Below, in pieces: positions 9,487 through 20,487 of a stretch of DNA of 64,000 nt. Below the pieces are notes generated by a model that did no database searches, was not told the DNA's origin, and saw only the letters and a program-made list of their open reading frames with translations. Position numbers and translations under genes: made by a program. The first letter of the stretch is position 1, and each line of letters starts with the position of its first letter. This DNA comes from Melampsora larici-populina 98AG31 (Eukaryota; Basidiomycota; Pucciniomycetes; Pucciniales; Melampsoraceae), in assembly GCF_000204055.1 (NCBI RefSeq), contig NW_006768794.1:124001-188000 (forward strand), in the 5' to 3' direction.

Positions 9487-10524
9487 ATGATTCCAGTTCC
9501 CATGGACCAAAATATCTCTCCTCTCTCTCCCCCTGGTCAAGATAGTAACTATTTGGACTGGGCGTTTGTTGCGGAAACCCACTTTCGTTCGATGAATCGA
9601 GATCATGTTCTTAAAAAGATTAATCCAAAAGATCGTGACGAGCTCTGGGAACACGACAATACAGCTGTTTGCGCTACTCTTAGTCAAATTGTCACTTTTC
9701 CTAACCTGAAATATATAAGACGACATCCTGATGACGCTCATAAGATGTGGGAAGCCCTACGAGTAGCACACGAGGATCTTTCTTCAGGTGGTCGAATTCA
9801 ACGTCTTCATAACCTTATGGTCACACGTATGGAGGAAGGCGCAAGTCTCGAAGAACATATCAATCAGATGTATAAAGCTTTCGATCGACTGACCATCCTG
9901 GTGAATGATGAAAACCCTTTAACTGTCGATGAAGTCTTCGCTGCCTCGTTACTCGGATCTTTACACCCTGCATGGAACTCGACTGTTCAGCAATTGGTTC
10001 AGCGACCTACTATTACCTCAGAGAGCGTCATCACGGCTCTCATGACCAAAGCTACCTGCGTCAATTCAAGTAACGAAAAAAAGAATGAATCGCAGCCCCA
10101 AGAACCAACATCATCAATCCTATCAAAAGGTAAAACATTCTGCAAGTTTTGTAACAAGGCTGGTCATGATCTAGAAACATGTCTTACTGCAAAACATATA
10201 TTAGATCAAGCCAAAGGTGATTTTATTGAAAAGAACCGAAATAAATCTTCAAGTTCGTCACAATATTCTAGATCTACCGCAGCGGCTCCTCTCAAAAATA
10301 AAGGAAAACAACTTCAAATGGCCTCTCTAGGTGGATCTAAAAATGATTGGGATCAAACTTTCAACTCCAGTAAAATCAAGTCAACCAAATCTGAATCGAA
10401 AGAAAAACGTCCTGCTCAACTTGGAAAAAGCTCTCAAGATAATTGGTATCAAACCTCGAGCACCAGCAAAACAAGTTCAGAGATCCAAAATCCTTGCCCG
10501 GCTTCACATGGCGGTTGGTGGTAA
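9487..10524 (+). CDS. Copia-type gag polyprotein, stand-alone
   Basis: A 345-residue frame resembling the gag of Ty1/Copia retrotransposons (Retrotran_gag/UBN2 type), the capsid and RNA-binding protein. The core (residues about 15-190) has the family pattern: NYLDWAFVAE, then MWEALRVAHED, then LMVTRMEEGASLEEHINQM, then LLGSLHPAW. A single zinc knuckle CKFCNKAGHDLETC sits at residues 219-232, followed by a Lys/Ser-rich tail. Translation could equally begin at the second ATG (9502). No protease, integrase or reverse transcriptase frame follows; the next kilobase is non-coding. It may be a truncated element, a non-autonomous gag-only element, or a domesticated gag. Confidence 0.85.
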   Translation: MIPVPMDQNISPLSPPGQDSNYLDWAFVAETHFRSMNRDHVLKKINPKDRDELWEHDNTAVCATLSQIVTFPNLKYIRRHPDDAHKMWEALRVAHEDLSSGGRIQRLHNLMVTRMEEGASLEEHINQMYKAFDRLTILVNDENPLTVDEVFAASLLGSLHPAWNSTVQQLVQRPTITSESVITALMTKATCVNSSNEKKNESQPQEPTSSILSKGKTFCKFCNKAGHDLETCLTAKHILDQAKGDFIEKNRNKSSSSSQYSRSTAAAPLKNKGKQLQMASLGGSKNDWDQTFNSSKIKSTKSESKEKRPAQLGKSSQDNWYQTSSTSKTSSEIQNPCPASHGGWW

Positions 10525-11550
10525 TTCCTCACTAATTAGTAGCACTCAATACAATCCTCACATCATAAGAATGCAATGTAAAATTGACAAGTATATTCAA
10601 AACGAAATCCCTTCAAATCGTATAAGTACAAAAGTTTTGTAATGCTCTTTCAAAAGGAGGTCGTTAAGAATTATTATCATCACACTTTAAATGTTTCTTA
10701 CAGACATTAACCGTAGCTTGACACAAATCTTAACCTCATGATATCAACAGTTTAGATATATATTGTATGTTGATCGAGAAGAATCAAAAGTGTGATATTA
10801 TATGAGTAATGTAGGATGAGTTTGTTGATCCAAACGAGAGTGAAACTGCCTAAAGCCCATATCCTCTGAACCTTGAGGATGAAAAATGGATTGCTTACTT
10901 GATATCAAAGTGAAAGGTCAAGTGGTTGAGCTCTGATGTCACCTGCGATCACAAAATCAAACACTTCTCACTGACTGATGATCGCAGGTGGTGTGATCAA
11001 CCTTCATGATGACATGAGTATTTAGTGGGTAAAGCGGAACTGGTCAGGCTTATGTGGTTGCAGATTGCTGAGCTTATATGAGTTATTGATGTGCCTATCG
11101 AGAACTCAACGGTCAAGGTACGAAGTGCACAAACCAATTTGGATTTTAATCCAGATTAGTTCATCCAAGCCAATTAATATAACTTTAGCTTTCAAAGAGA
11201 ATCGATAAAGAATCAACTCATACCACACTTTTCTTCGAGTTCAAGAACCTTTAGGTGTTTAAGCCAAAGGACCAACATCACTGACCTTTGGATTGATTAT
11301 GAAATGTAAGTGTTTTGATCTAGTCTGAAGTTTGCGATGCTTAAAAAGACTGATAATAGTTCTTGAGAATTGTTTAGATTGATGGTCATGGAACCTAAAA
11401 CCAAACCAAATTACGTTCTTCTTGAAAACAAAAGTAATTTCCTTTCCGGATAACATCATCAACTTTTAGGATCAATCGAGCTAACTTCCTTTTCTTTGAC
11501 TCGACTTTGGTTAATCGATAGTAATCTTATCATTTAATGAAGAAAGTTCA
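10525..11550. other. Gene-free stretch downstream of gag
   Basis: No pol-like frame and no supported gene. Near 10925-11000 the sequence TCACCTGCGATCA and its complement TGATCGCAGGTGGTG form a small inverted repeat. Confidence 0.4.
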
Positions 11551-11881
11551 ATGTCAAAGTTGACTAATCCTCAAACTCCGACAAACGATCATAATGAGAC
11601 TCAAACAAAACTTCTCCAAACCGTTCTATCCTACCCCACTTCATCGAAGCCTAGCCCTCAAAGCCCTCCTTCTTCCCCCGAATCAGAGACTTTGTTGTTG
11701 TTATCAGGACTCCTGACTCCTCGTGAGTTATAAACTCCTCGTTGACCTCTTTTCAAGGATTTGTCTGATTGCGCACTGTTACAAGCTGTCTAATATTGCT
11801 GATCTCTGCATTGATTTTCCGGTTTAGACTTCCATCTCGGATCAGGCTCCGAGCGCGTTCACAAGGAACGAAATGAATTCA
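11551..11881 (+). CDS. Possible small spliced gene, unknown
   Basis: An ATG at 11551 opens a Ser/Pro/Thr-rich frame (TSSKPSPQSPPSSPESE). A GT-AG intron at 11723-11827 joins ACTCCTC to ACTTCCATC and keeps the frame, giving LLSGLLTPHFHLGSGSERV and then a charged helix (HKERNEFIS). A second 5' splice site (GTCAGT) follows near 11884, so further exons are possible. The protein is not recognised. The only support is a kept frame across a good intron; it could be chance. Confidence 0.3.
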
Positions 11882-11883
11882 TA

Positions 11884-12451
11884 AGTCAGTTAAATTATTC
11901 CATCGACGTGATACCAATCATCAAATTTTTGCTGACTAACCTTGACTGTACGGTGAAATGATACAATCAAGGTGAGAAAAAGTCTAAGAAGCTGTACTTT
12001 CAAGTCTCACATCAACAAATCTCAGCAGTTCCAAATCACGATGTTGCGAAAAACTTGACAAATCAGAAGCCTTCAACCTTTGTACCAATGTAACTTAAAG
12101 ACAAAGTTTTCTATGCAGTATGTAGTAGTACTTGATCAAATAAAATCATCTTGGTTGTTTTTCTTGAAACGATTCTCTTTAAATAAATTTCGGAGCAATC
12201 GAGTCTATCAAGCCAGATCAAGAAGAGACAGTCAATTAATCAGATTCTCTCTGTGCTCGAAACCTTTCTGATTGTCTGAAGCTCTTTGGAATCGGAAATT
12301 GCAAGATTTGGATTTCTTGATGTCAAAGCAGAGATGAAACTTGAGTATTAGAAAAGGAAGAGCCAGTTAGATTCTAGAAGGACATGATCAAATCTGAATA
12401 AGCAAATGACAATATCTATCAATCAAATAAAAATACACTGATACATCTTGG
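11884..12451. other. No supported gene
   Basis: Possible downstream exons of the preceding small gene and the 3' flank of the minus-strand F-box gene. Nothing else is recognised. Confidence 0.35.
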
Positions 12452-13828
12452 CTACAACCAACGCCGGTGTATTTTAGCCTTTATATTGGCTTGTTCACAA
12501 TATTTTTCCAATGAAACTAGTTCGTCTTCAATTTCTTGATCTCGAGGATCTCGAGCTTCTTCATTCAAAGAAATGTTTTCATATACAGCCAGTTTCTTGA
12601 GCTGAGGCCAGGTGGGTCGAAACAGAAAGCCACTCAATGTCCTGCAATGTTCTAATCTTACGTAGGTCCATTCAAGATAATGTAAAGATTTGCAATCTTG
12701 GAAGCTGCCCAGTAAGTTCGGGTTCCGGGTACAAAGCAGCAAGTGATTCAGGTATGGAAGAGAGAAACACAGTCTTGAATTCAAGCTAGGATCGATTGCC
12801 CAGCTACCATCATCTTGATCAAAGCTAAGCGTGAGACTCTTTAGACGTGGTGCGATGTGGTGAACGATTCGATGCGCTGAAATCGGTGATAAATTACCGC
12901 AACGGTAAATTTCAAGGTGAGTAATTGTTTCCGCCCAATTGTAAAGACACCATTTCTCGGATATACCCCCAATGCCGCATAAATCTAATTCTGATAGATG
13001 TCGGAGTTTGGATAGATTATATCCAAAGGAATCTTCACCAAGGGTCCCTTGATCTAACAAAACAGTGAGTCCAGTAAGTCTCAGAGACTCGAGCAAAGGA
13101 AGGCCAACAATAAGTTCTGATGGTAATTTAACCGCGTTTTCCTCGCCCATATAATTTAGTAACGACATGTGCCGGAGGTGCTTGAGACTAGATATGAGAG
13201 GAACAAGGTCTAATAGAAAAGCTGAAAGTTGAACTCCGTCTTCCGTATCGCCACGAAGTGTATAGCTGATTTCTAACTTAGAAAGGTTGGGGCATCGAGT
13301 TATCAGGTCTTTTGCATTCTTTGGGGAGACTCTTTCTTCATCGATATAATCCATATTGATGTTCAAATTATCGTAAAAGGGATCGCGGTCCACAGATCCT
13401 TCAGGTCGACTGCAGTTTTTGGAGAGATCGAGTGATAGAGACCGGACAAGGGAGCCTTGTTTGAGGAGGATATCTTTGGTCCATAGATCTATTGGTGCTG
13501 GTAGACGAGTAGGAAATTGTAATTTCTGAACACTATAATCAGTGGTTGGTCGTGATGAGGTTTTCAAAGTAAGTTGAAGATGACTTACTTGCCACAGCCA
13601 TGGCCGACACAGCTGATATATTTCACGAGAAGTCATTGCAAAGGATTGAATAGTATTCAAGATTGGAGAATTTCTGTGCAAATAAGTCTTGTACGGTTGC
13701 TTATCGCCTGAATCCGAGATTACCACGATACCTTGACGCTTTCGAGGCTCGAGTTCATCACTTTCAAACTTAGCCATGCGATCAAGTATTTCAATTATAT
13801 TGTTCACGATTTCAGGAGGTAGATCCAT
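12452..13828 (-). CDS. F-box-like / leucine-rich repeat protein
   Basis: A single-exon 458-residue frame. The N-terminus MDLPPEIVNNIIEIL matches the start of an F-box, the SKP1-binding motif of SCF ubiquitin ligases. After a variable basic stretch it continues with degenerate leucine-rich repeats of the fungal F-box/LRR kind: CPNLSKLEISYTL, SLKHLRHMSLLNY, LPLLESLRLTGLTV, LRHLSELDLCGIGG, ITHLEIYRCGNL and LKSLTLSFD. Length and layout suit the large rust and mushroom F-box-like families, whose substrates are mostly unknown. Upstream frames on the same strand (13856-14342) carry some similar text but hold stops. Confidence is high for the LRR type and moderate for SCF membership. Confidence 0.8.
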   Translation of the reverse strand: MDLPPEIVNNIIEILDRMAKFESDELEPRKRQGIVVISDSGDKQPYKTYLHRNSPILNTIQSFAMTSREIYQLCRPWLWQVSHLQLTLKTSSRPTTDYSVQKLQFPTRLPAPIDLWTKDILLKQGSLVRSLSLDLSKNCSRPEGSVDRDPFYDNLNINMDYIDEERVSPKNAKDLITRCPNLSKLEISYTLRGDTEDGVQLSAFLLDLVPLISSLKHLRHMSLLNYMGEENAVKLPSELIVGLPLLESLRLTGLTVLLDQGTLGEDSFGYNLSKLRHLSELDLCGIGGISEKWCLYNWAETITHLEIYRCGNLSPISAHRIVHHIAPRLKSLTLSFDQDDGSWAIDPSLNSRLCFSLPYLNHLLLCTRNPNLLGSFQDCKSLHYLEWTYVRLEHCRTLSGFLFRPTWPQLKKLAVYENISLNEEARDPRDQEIEDELVSLEKYCEQANIKAKIHRRWL

Positions 13829-14360
13829 GAGCCCTAGACGAGGAGTTTCACAATGTCACAATCCCTCAATTTGTATCAGGTCTTTGACTTGATCAGCTGG
13901 ACTTTCAAATCCTAGAAGAACGCGAGACTCGAGTATATTGTTGACAGATGAGAAAGCGCTATATATGCTGGCCTTCTGGTAAGCCGAGCTGGAGGAAGAT
14001 ACCAAGTATCGGATCCTTGGAGCAAACAAAGAGTGCCGATTCGAGTTGTTCAAAACAGCTTTGAATAAAATCAAGATGCCAATTTACTGGCTTGTTCAGC
14101 TCGTACCGTTTGGATATAAGCTCGCGCCAAAGTGCAAGCTGAGATGGGCGACTAGAGGATGGCCTTTGATATATCTTCAAGTGACTCAACGAAGAAAAGA
14201 GCCGATCGAAGCTTCTGATGAGTTCACTTCTGATGGATGATGAATGCCAATGGCCTCTCGAAGATTGTAAATCCTGCACACAGAAGTGAATCTCGTGATT
14301 GTTTGAGAGTTTCCACGATTCTGGGAGTACCAGAAAAATCAAAAAGTCTTTCTCAAAAGC
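13829..14360 (-). other. Upstream flank of F-box gene; possible F-box remnant
   Basis: The minus-strand frames at 13959-14342 and 13856-14074 hold coding-like text (LWRELISKRYELNKPVNW) but shift frame and stop before the F-box start codon. This may be a decayed paralogue or simply the promoter. It is not called as a gene. Confidence 0.3.
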
Positions 14361-14880
14361 TGTTCATCCCAGCTTAAAGGGCTTTATGACTAATCATGGA
14401 TTCCTGGCGTGAGCACTACAAGGGTTAAGTATCCTTAAGTGGTTTTTTTTGGTTTTCCGCTTCCCTCACGAGTCACTGACATATGTACATCACTTTACCC
14501 TACAGGGAAAGTTGTTCAAAGTGTTTTTCTACATGTCTATCTATTAACCACTCCATCATGCTGTTCTTGAGGCGAGTTCTGCTTGTAAAGGAGCGTAGAG
14601 CGTATATTCACACCGTACCCAATTTTTGAATCAGCAATGCAGGCGTGTTGTAAGGATCTTCACACCGCTTTTTTGGCTGTGTTATCCAGAGTGCCTATCA
14701 TGCTGGGGTATGAGAAGATGTAGAACATTGTACTGAACAAATTTACCTGCTGAGTAAAGTGAGATTTACTTGTGAGGGAAGCGTAAACATCCAAAGAACT
14801 ACTTAAGGACACTCAATCCTTGTAGTGCTCATGCCAAGAATCCACAATTAGTCATAAGCCCCTCTGTAAGGGTGCCAACA
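14361..14880. mobile_element. MITE with about 115-bp terminal inverted repeats
   Basis: The left arm (about 14361-14475, with CTTTATGACTAATCATGGA and GAGCACTACAAGG) is inverted at about 14768-14880 (CCTTGTAGTGCTCATG, TTAGTCATAAGCC). Arms match well except for scattered changes and one small gap. The 290-bp centre has no gene. Exact ends are uncertain by about 15 bases because the outermost part aligns weakly (TGTTCATCCC against GGGTGCCAACA), and no target duplication was identified. Confidence 0.75.
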
Positions 14881-15258
14881 CAGCCGCGCAGAGAGGTTTT
14901 TGTTAAGCCAAGTTCATTTCTAACTTATCCAATTAGTACCTTGATGCTGAGAGAGCTGAGGACAGCTGTCATTCATTCAAGCAAGTTGAATCTGCATGTC
15001 TCAGTATGAGGGACTTACATCCAATGTTATGTTTTTGGCCTGAGGCCCAAGGATTTCCCTGTAGAGGAAATCTTGATTCATCCTTTTCTGTGAGCTCACC
15101 AAAAGAAATCTTGACTGTGCTTCATGGGAACATGTATGCACTAACCCTCTCTTCAAAATGTACAGAATCATCAAGAATCCTTGGTTGCTCACTGAGCTGT
15201 ATAATTGTCCATTTTGTGATTTTCACCTCCACTCTTATTTAATGATTTGATTTGAAAT
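14881..15258. other. No supported gene
   Basis: Short frames exist on both strands at 15001-15242 but neither resembles a protein family. Confidence 0.35.
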
Positions 15259-15420
15259 AGGGGCTCTCAAACCTGACCCGGTTTCAAAAAACCCAGTTGA
15301 CCCAGTTGACTTTTTGGCTGGGAGCTGTCAATAAATGTCAAATTTATATACAAAGTTACTGCCAAAAAGTCAACTGGGTCAACTGGGTTTTTGAAAACCA
15401 GGTCAGGTTTGAGAGCCCCT
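15259..15420. mobile_element. 162-bp MITE, Harbinger-like, flanked by AAT
   Basis: Almost a perfect palindrome. AGGGGCTCTCAAACCTG at the left is inverted at the right end, with arms of about 58 bp that include CCCAGTTGACCCAGTTGAC and GACTTTTTGGC. AAT lies directly outside both ends (15256-15258 and 15421-15423). The AG...CT termini, the CTCAAA and CCCGGTTT text and the AAT duplication all match the 4.7-kb Harbinger element at 26094-30789. Confidence 0.85.
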
Positions 15421-15422
15421 AA

Positions 15423-15767
15423 TGTACAAGTCTATTTGGAAAAGATACAACACATTAGTCGGGGCCGGCAGAGTAAATTAGGGTGTTCAAACCTGTGCAA
15501 AAACTGTGCAAGAACTGTGCAAGACCGACATGCAAGATCTGTGCAAGATTTTTTGCACTAATCTTGGACATTAATTTTTTTGACAACCCGAGTTATTGTG
15601 TTCCAAACCGTGCAAAAACTGTGTGAGACCGACTCTTGCAAGTTTTGTGCAAGATCCGTGCAAGTTCTATTCATATCTTGCACAGAACTTGCACAAAACT
15701 TGCATGAATCAATTTTGAGGTTTGAACACCATAAATGTGTTGTATCTTTTCCAAATAGACTTGTACA
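15423..15767. repeat. Nested palindrome: 35-bp outer and 13-bp inner inverted repeats
   Basis: The outer arms at about 15423-15457 and 15733-15767 contain a perfect 31-bp inverted repeat (ACAAGTCTATTTGG / CCAAATAGACTTGT). Inside, GGTGTTCAAACCT at 15482-15494 is inverted at 15718-15730 and frames a 249-bp core. The core repeats TGTGCAA/CGTGCAA at least seven times in one direction and about three times in the other. One MITE inserted into another palindromic element is likely. Confidence 0.8.
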
Positions 15768-17700
15768 ACAATCTAAATTACTCTCTGGATCCATTCAGAA
15801 TTGCTCCCCACAGATGTATTGGATGTGTTGTCTCTGTATGGAAAGGTACCCCATCAAATTATGCCCAGTTATGGTTTGAGGCTTCTCAAGGCATACACAC
15901 TCCAGATATCCATCCCTTCTATAGAAAGGCAGAGCTTTACAAGGCTTAGGAAACTTCATGGCTTCTGTGAGGAGTGTGCGTCTGTTAGGCGTACTCTTCA
16001 CTAAGAAGGTGATAAGGGAAGTAAAGCGTGGTCTTCACGTGGTACACCCAAGTGAAGACTACAGCTAGTTGACCTCTAAGAAGAGGATTTGAGGGAGAGA
16101 TAAAGAGATTAAGGGCGGTAAAGAGCTAGTACGCTCTAACCTCGTGAGACTGCAAGGGGCAGGCTTTACACTTTGGTGAACCAAAGATCCTGAAGGCTAC
16201 TTTAGACTCCGTATAAGGGAGGAAGCTTTGCTGCTTTACGGTTTATTTCTAGAGAATACGATGGCCCAAGGCTCGTAGAAATCAATACCGGGGTGCTCAG
16301 CAATAGAACCCGTGATGCTCAAGCTTGGTCTTTAGACTACACAACTAATCACGTACTCGAGGATCCTCTATATAGGATTTCAAGTATAATGTGATTCTGA
16401 TGTTGTGGTGTGTAAGAAGATGGGGGGTGATTCTAGGGAAGAAGAGGGGGTTTATATAGTCTCAGTTCCAGCGTCAACTTGTGGTTGGCGTGTGAGTCTT
16501 GTCTATTCACGTGTCAACTTGTGGTTGACACTTGGGTTAGGTTTACTATGTATTTAATACATTACATACATGTGTTTAAGTGGCTCTTGACACTGAGCCT
16601 TGAGATGTAGCTTATGGCTTTATACAATATTTTGATATTACATATGGTACTGTTAGCCCATGGTCCTGTAATTAGGGCTCAGGGCTGACAGCTTCAGCTA
16701 AAAGTAAGAGTTTTTGAGCCTGAAATTTTTTTCCATTGAACCCAAAATCATGAATAAAGTCTTGATCCACAACAGGATATTCACTGGCTTCTGAATCTCC
16801 AATACAACTGTCATGATGGAAAGTTGAGATTCTTCGATTCAAGACCCAGCTGATCAAACATTGGTCATAAAGCAAGAAGGATGGGAAGTTCATCACTCTC
16901 AACTAAACTCATAAATTCTTAACTTCATTGCATTTTATTCTTCTGAGGTGCATTGTTGAATGGCTGACTTTGCAATAGCAGATGTCAGTCCTGAGGAGTG
17001 GCTCTCATCTTTTAGGCAAGGCCTTGCAACCTGGAATGAATCTTTTAAATGGGTTACATTGAGTATATGACCATAGTTTTTGAAGTTTGTCTGTGTTCTG
17101 TTTGTCAAATTGTAAAGAATGAAATGTAGCTGTGATTTTGTATGAACAAAAAGACTTGAGTCTGTGAAAATAATATCATGATGAATTACATAGGTAACTT
17201 ACATATGTGTTCAAAAAGTTGATGTCACCAGCAAAACCTCATTTCACCTGTCACAGCTTTAACTTCAAAGGGTAAGCCACTGCTTGTGAATCTTTGTAGT
17301 TTGTGCCCCTTGTCCAAACACCCCTTCCATTCACCACCCACCTCCAAATCCACCACCATTGTGCATCTGTTGAAGCCATCTTGATAATCATGTTAAACTC
17401 CAAAGGTTAAGAATTGTTTTCTCTTGTCATCTCTCTCCTGTATTATACTCATGGCTCCATGGTATTTTGATTGTTCTCTAGCTTTGGACAACTTCATTGG
17501 CACGGATACTTGCAGTCATTTTGAGAAATTGGGGGACAAATTATTGCCTGCACCACCTCCTGCTGTACAACATACAAGAATTGTGGTCCACCTGTAGAAC
17601 ATCCCAATGAGGGTGGTAGCAATTTGCATACTTGACCAAATAGCACTGTATCAAATTCCAAATACAACACTTCTAACTGTAAATGTCTAAGAAGACGGAT
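15768..17700. other. Repeat-like DNA without a supported gene
   Basis: The part 16000-16560 has features often seen in retroelement ends: TATA-like CTCTATATAGG (about 16368) and TTTATATAG (about 16451). There are also two copies of a hairpin motif, GCGTCAACTTGTGGTTGGCG (16471-16490) and GTGTCAACTTGTGGTTGAC (16511). No open frame longer than about 75 codons reads as a known protein. It is possibly a solo LTR or decayed Copia end. Confidence 0.35.
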
Positions 17701-17702
17701 AC

Positions 17703-17857
17703 CTGACAACAATAGTGCAAACATGAGCACTCTTCTCCTTACCGAGGGTATGCAGACCCTGGAACTAACCTAAGTAGTTGGAGGAAAAAGTTTATAAAGA
17801 TGAGAAAAAATATAAGTGAACACTTGGCTCGTGATGATATGATCTAAACGGAATTTT
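17703..17857 (+). repeat. Direct repeat, copy 1 (partner at 18426-18672)
   Basis: Starts CTGACAACAATAGTGCAAAC and ends GATCTAAACGGAATTT. The same text returns at 18426-18672 with few changes, but that copy carries about 90 extra bases in the middle. Confidence 0.88.
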
Positions 17858-18096
17858 CTCCTTCCAAAAGATAAATTGATTACTTCTACTGTTGGAACCA
17901 AACCATGAGCCTACGATTATTTCTCTTTTCTAATCTATATTTCATTGCTTCATATGTGCGCTTTCATTTACACTACAACACTTAGCAGTTATGTTCCAGG
18001 GTATTACTCACAACCTTTTGTCTAGCTTAACCTAACCACAAAATGTATCGCTGAACTAAGCTTATCTTTTCCTGATCTGTGGAAGTTTTCTTTTTC

Positions 18097-18400
18097 TTCA
18101 TCTTTATTGAAAACTTCTATATCAAACAACATCATATCATCCCAATCATCTCTCCGGATATTCTTTCTCCTACAAGATAACTTGACTGATACTTACATTT
18201 TTATTGATCTGATCAGGTATGATTTGATCTTTGTTGTTGATTTCTTTTCTCTCGATCATTTGTTTGTGGATAAAAGGAATTCATCTTTATTGAAAACTTC
18301 TATATCAAACAACATCATATCATCCCAATCATCTCTCCGGATATTCTTTCTCCTACAAGATAACTTGACTGATACTTACGTTGTTATTGATCTGATCAGG
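18097..18400 (+). repeat. 121-bp direct repeat with 183-bp period
   Basis: TTCATCTTTATTGAAAACTT starts at 18097 and again at 18280. The copies 18097-18217 and 18280-18400 are nearly identical (ACATTTTTATT against ACGTTGTTATT). The pair lies between the two copies of the larger direct repeat. Confidence 0.88.
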
Positions 18401-18425
18401 GATCTGAGCTCCCTTTATCTACTAA

Positions 18426-18672
18426 CCTGACAACAATAGTGCAAACGTGAGCACTCTTCTCTTTACCAAGGGTATGCAGACCCTGGAACTAACCTAATCA
18501 CAACAAAGAAATCAAAGCAGAGAGTTTGAAGACAACAAGTTAGATAATAGATGATATAAAGAAATAGGCTGTGAGAGATATACCTAAGTAGTTGGAGGAA
18601 AAAGTTTATAAAGATGAGAAAAAAAATATAAGTGAACACTTGGCTCGTGATGATATGATCTAAACGGAATTT
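18426..18672 (+). repeat. Direct repeat, copy 2, with about 90 extra bases
   Basis: Matches 17703-17857 on both sides of a segment at about 18500-18588. Either copy 1 lost this segment or copy 2 gained it. The junction repeats CCTAA on both sides, which suits deletion between short direct repeats. Confidence 0.85.
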
Positions 18673-19084
18673 CTAGTAATAAAACTGTATTAGTATATCT
18701 ACGCTATTAGAAAAGGTGGAAATATATGTACTATCTTCCGAAAGATGGGAAAGAGAGCATTACAAGGGAACAGGTCAGAACATATATCCAGACAGAATTC
18801 AGAACAAAATGATTGGGGATAATGTTCAGTAAGAGTATTGGGAAAGATGTTTGTGACACAGCACACATTGCCTACTTATAGTTTAGAAAAACAGAAAGAA
18901 AAAACACCATGTGACCACAACTAAAGTCCTGCATAACACTGTTCAAACATCATTGTCAAAACCCATTCTTGTGTCTTGATTGTATTTCAACACTAACAAC
19001 TTTTTCCTTCAGCCTCCAGCCTCATTCACCTTGGTGCTTCTCACATTAATACAAAGTTACATCTAGAGTTTGTTGCCTAGTTCT

Positions 19085-20487
19085 TAAAAATCTTGTGCAA
19101 GATTTACAAGCAGACCATCAAGATTTGTGAGGTAAGGCTTCCCTTCTATTTCTCTTCAGCTCTCTTTTGTTTCTATCCTGCAGCACAGCAAGCTGAAAGT
19201 GTTTACTCTGTCCACTTTTCCAGAAAATCAATCGGTTACAACTGTTGGGCTTCTCACTTACTCTCATTCACTATCTGAGATGAAAAAGACTGCCACTGAA
19301 CATAAGGCCAACAATTGGACCCCTGATGATCCCTTTAAGGTACACTCATTATTTCTCATACACCTTCATAAACTGACCTTCTGGCTTGTGATATATAATA
19401 TTCTTCAAGCAGACATGAACAACACCATCATGAATGTCAGACTGAAGGCGTACAGTTGCACTCACGACTCAGACAAGCACCCAATCAACTATTCCTTTGC
19501 TGACCTATGTAACATAAGTTTTCTTGTCTCCCTTTTACCACACCAAAGATGATCTACTTTTTCCTCACACTGAGTTACATTGAGCACAAGGATGAGGGAT
19601 TTGCCAAGCCTTTTTCTCCCTTGGCTATGGAAATGAGGTCAGGAGTTAAGCACACATGTGTGCTTCACTCAGAAGCTTGATGACTATCTCAAGGTCATCA
19701 AGACACAAACTCAAAGTTGTTTTGTACAACGGTTTGTAAGTCTATCCCTTGGCATCTTGTATATCAAATGAGATGCTGATCTTTAACCCTGTTCAAGAGC
19801 CTTACCAGAATTCTTGATGTGAAATAGCAACAGCCCACTCTTCCCATGCCATCTCTTGAAGAACTAACTGTCTTGGTAAGTATCCTATGTTTTCTTGTCT
19901 TGTCATCATCAGATCATTGTTCTCTTCTGAGGCAGGTTTGGCGCACATCCATAAAGGCAACTGAACCTAGATCCAATGAATTCATATTTAAGGAGGTCCT
20001 GAATCCCTCTGATTTTGTTTGACCCTTCTAGTAAGTCCTTGTTGCTTGATTCTCTCTCTCATCAGACTGGGATTATTTCTGTCTCCTAGCATATATATAC
20101 AGTTTTGTTGTATCAAAACCCAACCTCCAATAGTCATTGGTTCTTATGCAACAAAGTTGATGAAATACTTGAGGACTTGCAAACTCAAATTGGGACCCAT
20201 GGATGGTATTTAAAGCATAAGTGGATTTAATTTTTATGTTGTTTGATTGCTCCTGGCTGACATTCCTCCTGATCCCAGCTTCTACAAAATTCTCATATAG
20301 CTTGACACCAAGTATTTTAAATCATCAAAATTGTATTCCAATGTGCCCCCAAAAGAAGATATGTTACCCCCAGACTGCACTTGTGGTTTGAAAGCAATGG
20401 AGTCTTTGACTACCAAAAAAATTGAGTCTGCTATCACTGACCAGCAGCTTCCCACCAATGTTCCTGGTGGCTCGGTGGAAGTTTAGC
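19085..20487 (+). CDS. Possible multi-exon hypothetical gene
   Basis: Several short coding-like pieces on the plus strand can be linked by GT-AG introns. One piece at 19093-19131 ends before GTAAGG, an acceptor CTGCAG at about 19185 opens the next piece, and MKKTATEHKANNWTPDDPFK (19279-19338) ends before GTACAC. A last piece near 20300-20487 (DMLPPDCTCGLKAMESL) ends with TAG. The intermediate exons are unclear and no domain is recognised. It could be a lineage-specific gene or the remains of a transposon gene. Coordinates are rough. Confidence 0.25.

Noticed and set aside
13959..14342. Possible second F-box gene upstream of the F-box/LRR gene
   Set aside because: Frames stop and shift, and no F-box start or complete repeat is seen; noted only as a possible remnant.
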